Assembly (NCBI GenBank): GCA_030540495.1 | Contig: JAUNWC010000021.1 | Coordinates: forward strand, 1,058 to 11,206 | DNA length: 10,149 nt | From: Bacteroidota bacterium | GTDB taxonomy: Bacteria; Bacteroidota; Bacteroidia; Bacteroidales; P3 | Direction of reading: 5' to 3' | Shown here: one piece after another, positions 7,516-10,149 of the stretch | Position numbering within the stretch: position 1 is the first letter of the stretch | Layout of the letters: each line of letters starts with the position of its first letter | The notes under the pieces: generated by a model | Told to the model about the DNA's origin: nothing | Database searches by the model: none | What the model saw: the letters and a program-made list of their open reading frames with translations, nothing else | Position numbers and translations under genes: made by a program

Positions 7516-7827
7516 ATGAGAAAGAAGAAAGAAAGAGAGATTTCCTATGAAGAATATATAAAATATAAAGGACGGAATATCTATACAAAAGCGAGATGGG
7601 AGAATGCCACCCAAGAAGAACGTATGAAAGAATATAAGCGACTAAAAGGCGAATATAATTCGTGGGTTGTCTTTAAGATATTTTGTATTGTAATATTAGT
7701 TGGTGTTATGGCTGGTGGCATATTCTATGGTATTTGGATTGATGATATTTTAGTAGGGATATCAATAGCCTTAGGTTTCCCTTTGTTTTTAATAGCAAGT
7801 TGTATGGGAGCAGGAAAGGGCTTATAA
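7516..7827 (+). CDS. Hypothetical small membrane protein with two predicted helices
   Basis: A 103-residue protein that I do not recognise. The first half is very basic and hydrophilic (MRKKKEREISYEEY at the start, several Tyr/Lys/Arg/Glu clusters to about residue 48). Two hydrophobic segments follow, at about 51-73 (VVFKIFCIVILVGVMAGGIF) and 78-97 (ILVGISIALGFPLFLIAS), and a short GAGKGL tail. The basic start suggests a cytoplasmic N-terminus with a hairpin in the inner membrane. There is no cleavable signal peptide. The gene has a possible promoter just upstream and a clear terminator just downstream, which argues it is a real single-gene unit. It is not a recognised cas or toxin-antitoxin family, and position alone does not link it to the CRISPR array. 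Confidence 0.7.
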   Translation: MRKKKEREISYEEYIKYKGRNIYTKARWENATQEERMKEYKRLKGEYNSWVVFKIFCIVILVGVMAGGIFYGIWIDDILVGISIALGFPLFLIASCMGAGKGL

Positions 7828-7853
7828 AGAATAATTAAATAGAAATAGTTGTG

Positions 7854-7889
7854 GCGGGCTTTGTTTTAATAAACAGAGTCCGCTTTTTT
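7854..7889 (+). terminator. Intrinsic terminator after the small membrane protein
   Basis: A 13-pair stem (7854-7866 with 7871-7883) is closed by a four-base TAAT loop, with GCGG/CCGC at the base and two G-T pairs. Six T follow (7884-7889). The sequence on the other side of the stem has no matching A-run, so it works only on the + strand. Confidence 0.85.
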
Positions 7890-7917
7890 AATGTCTAATT
7901 AAATAAAAAAAAGAATT

Positions 7918-8106
7918 ATGAATAGTAATGATTTATTTGACAGCAAAGTTGCTTTTAAGCAAGAAATGGAAAGGTATATACGCAGTCTATTAGACAATGG
8001 ACGTATATTCATTAGCAACAAAAAAACCACGTGGAATAAGGTACGAAATGAAAAGGGCGAGCCTTTTTATATCGCCAGCATCTATGAAAAAGCCGTAGGT
8101 TTTTAA
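7918..8106 (+). CDS. Hypothetical 62-residue protein ending inside the first CRISPR repeat
   Basis: Unrecognised. The soluble, mixed-charge sequence includes KQEMERYIRSLLDNGRIFIS and GEPFYIASIYEKAVGF, and reads like real protein rather than noise. The ATG at 7918 follows the preceding terminator by 28 bases, and no promoter is visible in that space. The last two codons (GGT TTT) and the TAA stop straddle or lie in the degenerate terminal CRISPR repeat (from 8100). Either the gene naturally ends at this point and the array abuts it, or a longer gene was cut when the array end came to lie here, so this may be a 3'-truncated remnant. It is not a recognised cas gene. Confidence 0.5.
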   Translation: MNSNDLFDSKVAFKQEMERYIRSLLDNGRIFISNKKTTWNKVRNEKGEPFYIASIYEKAVGF

Positions 8107-8136
8107 TCCTTGTTTTTGTGGAATATGGTTTTTGTT
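8100..8136 (-). repeat. Degenerate terminal CRISPR repeat
   Basis: It matches the repeat from its fourth base on. The first bases are TTT instead of GTC (changes at 8100 and 8102). Decay of the leader-distal repeat is common, so this end is probably the oldest. The changed bases form the end of the 62-codon ORF. Confidence 0.8.
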
Positions 8137-8283
8137 CTAAAGAAATAAAGAAGCAAGGTAGTTTGCAAACTTAGTCTTAATCCTTGTTTTTGTGGAATAT
8201 GGTTTTTGTTAGTTATTTTAGTTCCGCAGATGTTTTGTTTTATGTAGTCTTAATCCTTGTTTTTGTGGAATATGGTTTTTGTT

Positions 8284-8318
8284 TGGCAGAGAGAGATCCT
8301 ATGGACTCTCCTTACGTA
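8284..8318. other. CRISPR spacer 3, paired in content with spacer 16
   Basis: On the + strand in the frame starting at 8286 it reads AERDPMDSPYV. Spacer 16 reads MKDPLESPYTC in the matching frame. See the finding on these two spacers. Confidence 0.7.
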
Positions 8319-9234
8319 GTCTTAATCCTTGTTTTTGTGGAATATGGTTTTTGTTAGAAAAAGAAGTACTCAGAAAAAATTGTTTAAAAGTGTCTTAATC
8401 CTTGTTTTTGTGGAATATGGTTTTTGTTAAAAAAGAAATTAAACGAAAAAGTAACAAATGCAAGTCTTAATCCTTGTTTTTGTGGAATATGGTTTTTGTT
8501 ATAACACGGTGTTGTTTAAAGAGGTTGAGCAACCATGTCTTAATCCTTGTTTTTGTGGAATATGGTTTTTGTTTATAATTAAACGTTTGGCAAACACACT
8601 AAGGCTTGCGTCTTAATCCTTGTTTTTGTGGAATATGGTTTTTGTTGTCCAGGACTTCTACCCAAAGGACTATAAAACGCATTGTCTTAATCCTTGTTTT
8701 TGTGGAATATGGTTTTTGTTAAATGAAAGCATTTTATAGAAGAAAGAAAAAAGTATCAGTCTTAATCCTTGTTTTTGTGGAATATGGTTTTTGTTTCGTT
8801 TTTAGATTATATAGTAAAGGGAATACAACGGGGTCTTAATCCTTGTTTTTGTGGAATATGGTTTTTGTTAACGCACTCAAAGAGTGGCTGGCCTCTAGGA
8901 GGCCGGGTCTTAATCCTTGTTTTTGTGGAATATGGTTTTTGTTGTCAAAGTTGGAAGTGCAATCTACTAGTAGGGGAAGTCTTAATCCTTGTTTTTGTGG
9001 AATATGGTTTTTGTTAAAAAATGAGTAAAACAATAAAAAGTGTTGTTCAAGGTCTTAATCCTTGTTTTTGTGGAATATGGTTTTTGTTTCCATAGATAAA
9101 AAGATAGCAATCTACTTTGCCAAAGAGTCTTAATCCTTGTTTTTGTGGAATATGGTTTTTGTTTAGAAATACAAGAAAGAAGGTGTATAGACTTCGAGTC
9201 TTAATCCTTGTTTTTGTGGAATATGGTTTTTGTT

Positions 9235-9270
9235 TAATGAAGGACCCTTTGGAGTCTCCCTACACATGTA
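9235..9270. other. CRISPR spacer 16, paired in content with spacer 3
   Basis: In the + frame starting at ATG 9237 it reads MKDPLESPYTC. Over the seven codons from D to Y it differs from spacer 3 at 4 of 21 bases, three of them in third codon positions. Confidence 0.7.
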
Positions 9271-9455
9271 GTCTTAATCCTTGTTTTTGTGGAATATGGT
9301 TTTTGTTGGCCGACAAGGATAGCGGAAGGAGTGGCTTCACCTTGTCTTAATCCTTGTTTTTGTGGAATATGGTTTTTGTTTTGAAGGTTTGAAAGGTATT
9401 ACCTACAGACAGTTTCAAGTCTTAATCCTTGTTTTTGTGGAATATGGTTTTTGTT

Positions 9456-9490
9456 AAAGAAAAAACCAAGCATCTATATATGATAGATGC
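9456..9490 (-). other. CRISPR spacer 19, terminator-like on the minus strand
   Basis: GCATCTAT (9470-9477) and ATAGATGC (9483-9490) form a perfect 8-bp stem with a 5-base loop. A run of six A (9460-9465) lies on the + 5' side, so the minus strand reads stem, TTGG, then six T. Confidence 0.6.
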
Positions 9491-9823
9491 GTCTTAATCC
9501 TTGTTTTTGTGGAATATGGTTTTTGTTCGAGAGGGATGTCGTCCAAATAAACCCATTCAAGGTAGTCTTAATCCTTGTTTTTGTGGAATATGGTTTTTGT
9601 TTGAAAGTTGGCAGCATCGTATCTGTGATACAATGGGCCAGTCTTAATCCTTGTTTTTGTGGAATATGGTTTTTGTTATATTTTATAAAATATGTTAACC
9701 AATAAAGAAAAAGTCTTAATCCTTGTTTTTGTGGAATATGGTTTTTGTTTAAACATATTATGTATTGCAGGGTGCCTGCTTATAGAGTCTTAATCCTTGT
9801 TTTTGTGGAATATGGTTTTTGTT

Positions 9824-9861
9824 AATAACGCAAAAAACCGCCTACTTATAATGATAGGCGG
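9824..9861 (-). other. CRISPR spacer 24, terminator-like on the minus strand
   Basis: CCGCCTA (9838-9844) pairs with TAGGCGG (9855-9861, the last G belonging to the next repeat): 7 bp, 10-base loop. Six A at 9832-9837 put six T directly after the stem on the minus strand, which is the form of an intrinsic terminator. Confidence 0.65.
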
Positions 9862-10114
9862 TCTTAATCCTTGTTTTTGTGGAATATGGTTTTTGTTGGT
9901 AGAAAATCTCCTCTATGTTTTATGTAAAAGTCGTCTTAATCCTTGTTTTTGTGGAATATGGTTTTTGTTTATAAAAGAAGTGTTTTATAATATCATACCA
10001 AATTTGTCTTAATCCTTGTTTTTGTGGAATATGGTTTTTGTTAAAAAAGAAAGAGATGACAGAAGAAAGAAGAACATGTCTTAATCCTTGTTTTTGTGGA
10101 ATATGGTTTTTGTT

Positions 10115-10149
10115 AAGTTAGTAAGTAAATAATAGTGTAAACAAATAAA
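10115..10149 (-). other. Possible start of the CRISPR leader (or a 28th spacer)
   Basis: The 35 bases after the last repeat are A-rich on the + strand, contain few C, and have stops in all three + frames. They run off the window. The length equals a spacer, so it cannot be excluded that another repeat follows at 10150. Confidence 0.4.

Larger units (their letters stand above)
8100..10114 (-). CRISPR. CRISPR array, 28 repeats of 37 bases and 27 spacers of 34-39 bases
   Basis: Repeats begin (on + strand) GTCTTAATCC and end GGTTTTTGTT. Starts are 8100, 8174, 8247, 8319, 8392, 8464, 8537, 8610, 8684, 8759, 8833, 8907, 8979, 9052, 9127, 9198, 9271, 9344, 9419, 9491, 9565, 9641, 9713, 9787, 9861, 9933, 10006 and 10078. 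I saw no mismatch in the last 27; the first has two changes at its 5' end. No two spacers are identical. Minus-strand transcription is inferred. On that strand the repeat ends GGATTAAGAC, giving an 8-nt handle ATTAAGAC like the ATTGAAAC handle of type I-B/III crRNAs, and the degenerate repeat then lies at the leader-distal end. There is no Cas12a-type stem motif and no long palindrome. No cas gene is in the window, so the type (I-B or III favoured) is unproven. Long open frames across the array are repeat artefacts. Confidence 0.98.

Noticed and set aside
8100..8210. Cas12a-type or type II array
   Set aside because: The repeat has no TCTAC-N-GTAGA stem and is not the long palindromic-ended form seen in Bacteroidetes type II-C; the handle resemblance favours I-B/III, though without cas genes this stays open.
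8501..9051. Shared GTGTTGTT between spacers 6 and 13, and shared GCAATCTACT between spacers 12 and 14
   Set aside because: The matches are short and fall in different reading frames, unlike spacers 3 and 16; probably chance.
8769..10012. Open frames through the array on both strands, with repeated LNPCFCGIWFL, VLILVFVEYGFC or NKNHIPQKQGLR
   Set aside because: They are translations of the CRISPR repeat, which is open in two frames on each strand; they are not genes.

Overview
The window looks like an AT-rich chromosome segment from a member of the Bacteroidetes, most likely Bacteroidales. Three things point there. Gene starts lack Shine-Dalgarno sequences. Several genes are preceded by the TAnnTTTG -7 element that is typical of the phylum. 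The gene content and order (large nucleoside kinase, RibBA with a GHINPLYAQD segment, zapA, a structured RNA, then RNase Y) also fit. Species cannot be named from the sequence.

Layout. Positions 1-326 hold the 3' end of a large uridine-kinase-like nucleoside kinase. Positions 439-1134 encode a TonB-type energy transducer that ends in a clear intrinsic terminator (1176-1207). Positions 1233-3149 encode an ABC-F ATPase and 3250-4458 encode RibBA (riboflavin synthesis), each starting from its own upstream region. A near-perfect Bacteroidetes promoter (4466-4496) then drives a small coiled-coil protein (4522-4827) and zapA (4834-5283), a probable cell-division pair. The 303-base gap after zapA folds with a long closing stem (5330-5358 with 5516-5542) and is a good 6S RNA (ssrS) candidate. 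rny (RNase Y, 5587-7128) follows. All genes are on the + strand, and up to here the region is housekeeping in character.

From 7129 the character changes. A 387-base non-coding block is full of short direct and inverted repeats and ends in a strong hairpin overlapping a possible promoter. Two small unrecognised ORFs follow: a two-helix membrane protein (7516-7827) with a good terminator, and a 62-codon ORF (7918-8106). The stop codon of the second lies inside the first repeat of a CRISPR array.

The array (8100-10114) has 28 repeats of 37 bases and 27 spacers of 34-39 bases. The leftmost repeat is degenerate; I saw no mismatch in the other 27. Read on the minus strand, each repeat ends in ATTAAGAC, resembling the 8-nt 5' handle (ATTGAAAC type) of type I-B and type III crRNAs. 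With the degenerate repeat at the left, this suggests a leader at the right edge and transcription leftwards. No cas gene is in the window, so the type is inferred.

The most interesting signals are inside the spacers. Spacers 3 and 16 appear to match the same protein-coding site in two diverged phages, in the sense orientation. Spacers 19 and 24 each encode, on the presumed pre-crRNA strand, a hairpin followed by a run of six T, like an intrinsic terminator. I did not find a demonstrably new system. The array and the repeat-rich block beside it are the parts that merit follow-up.
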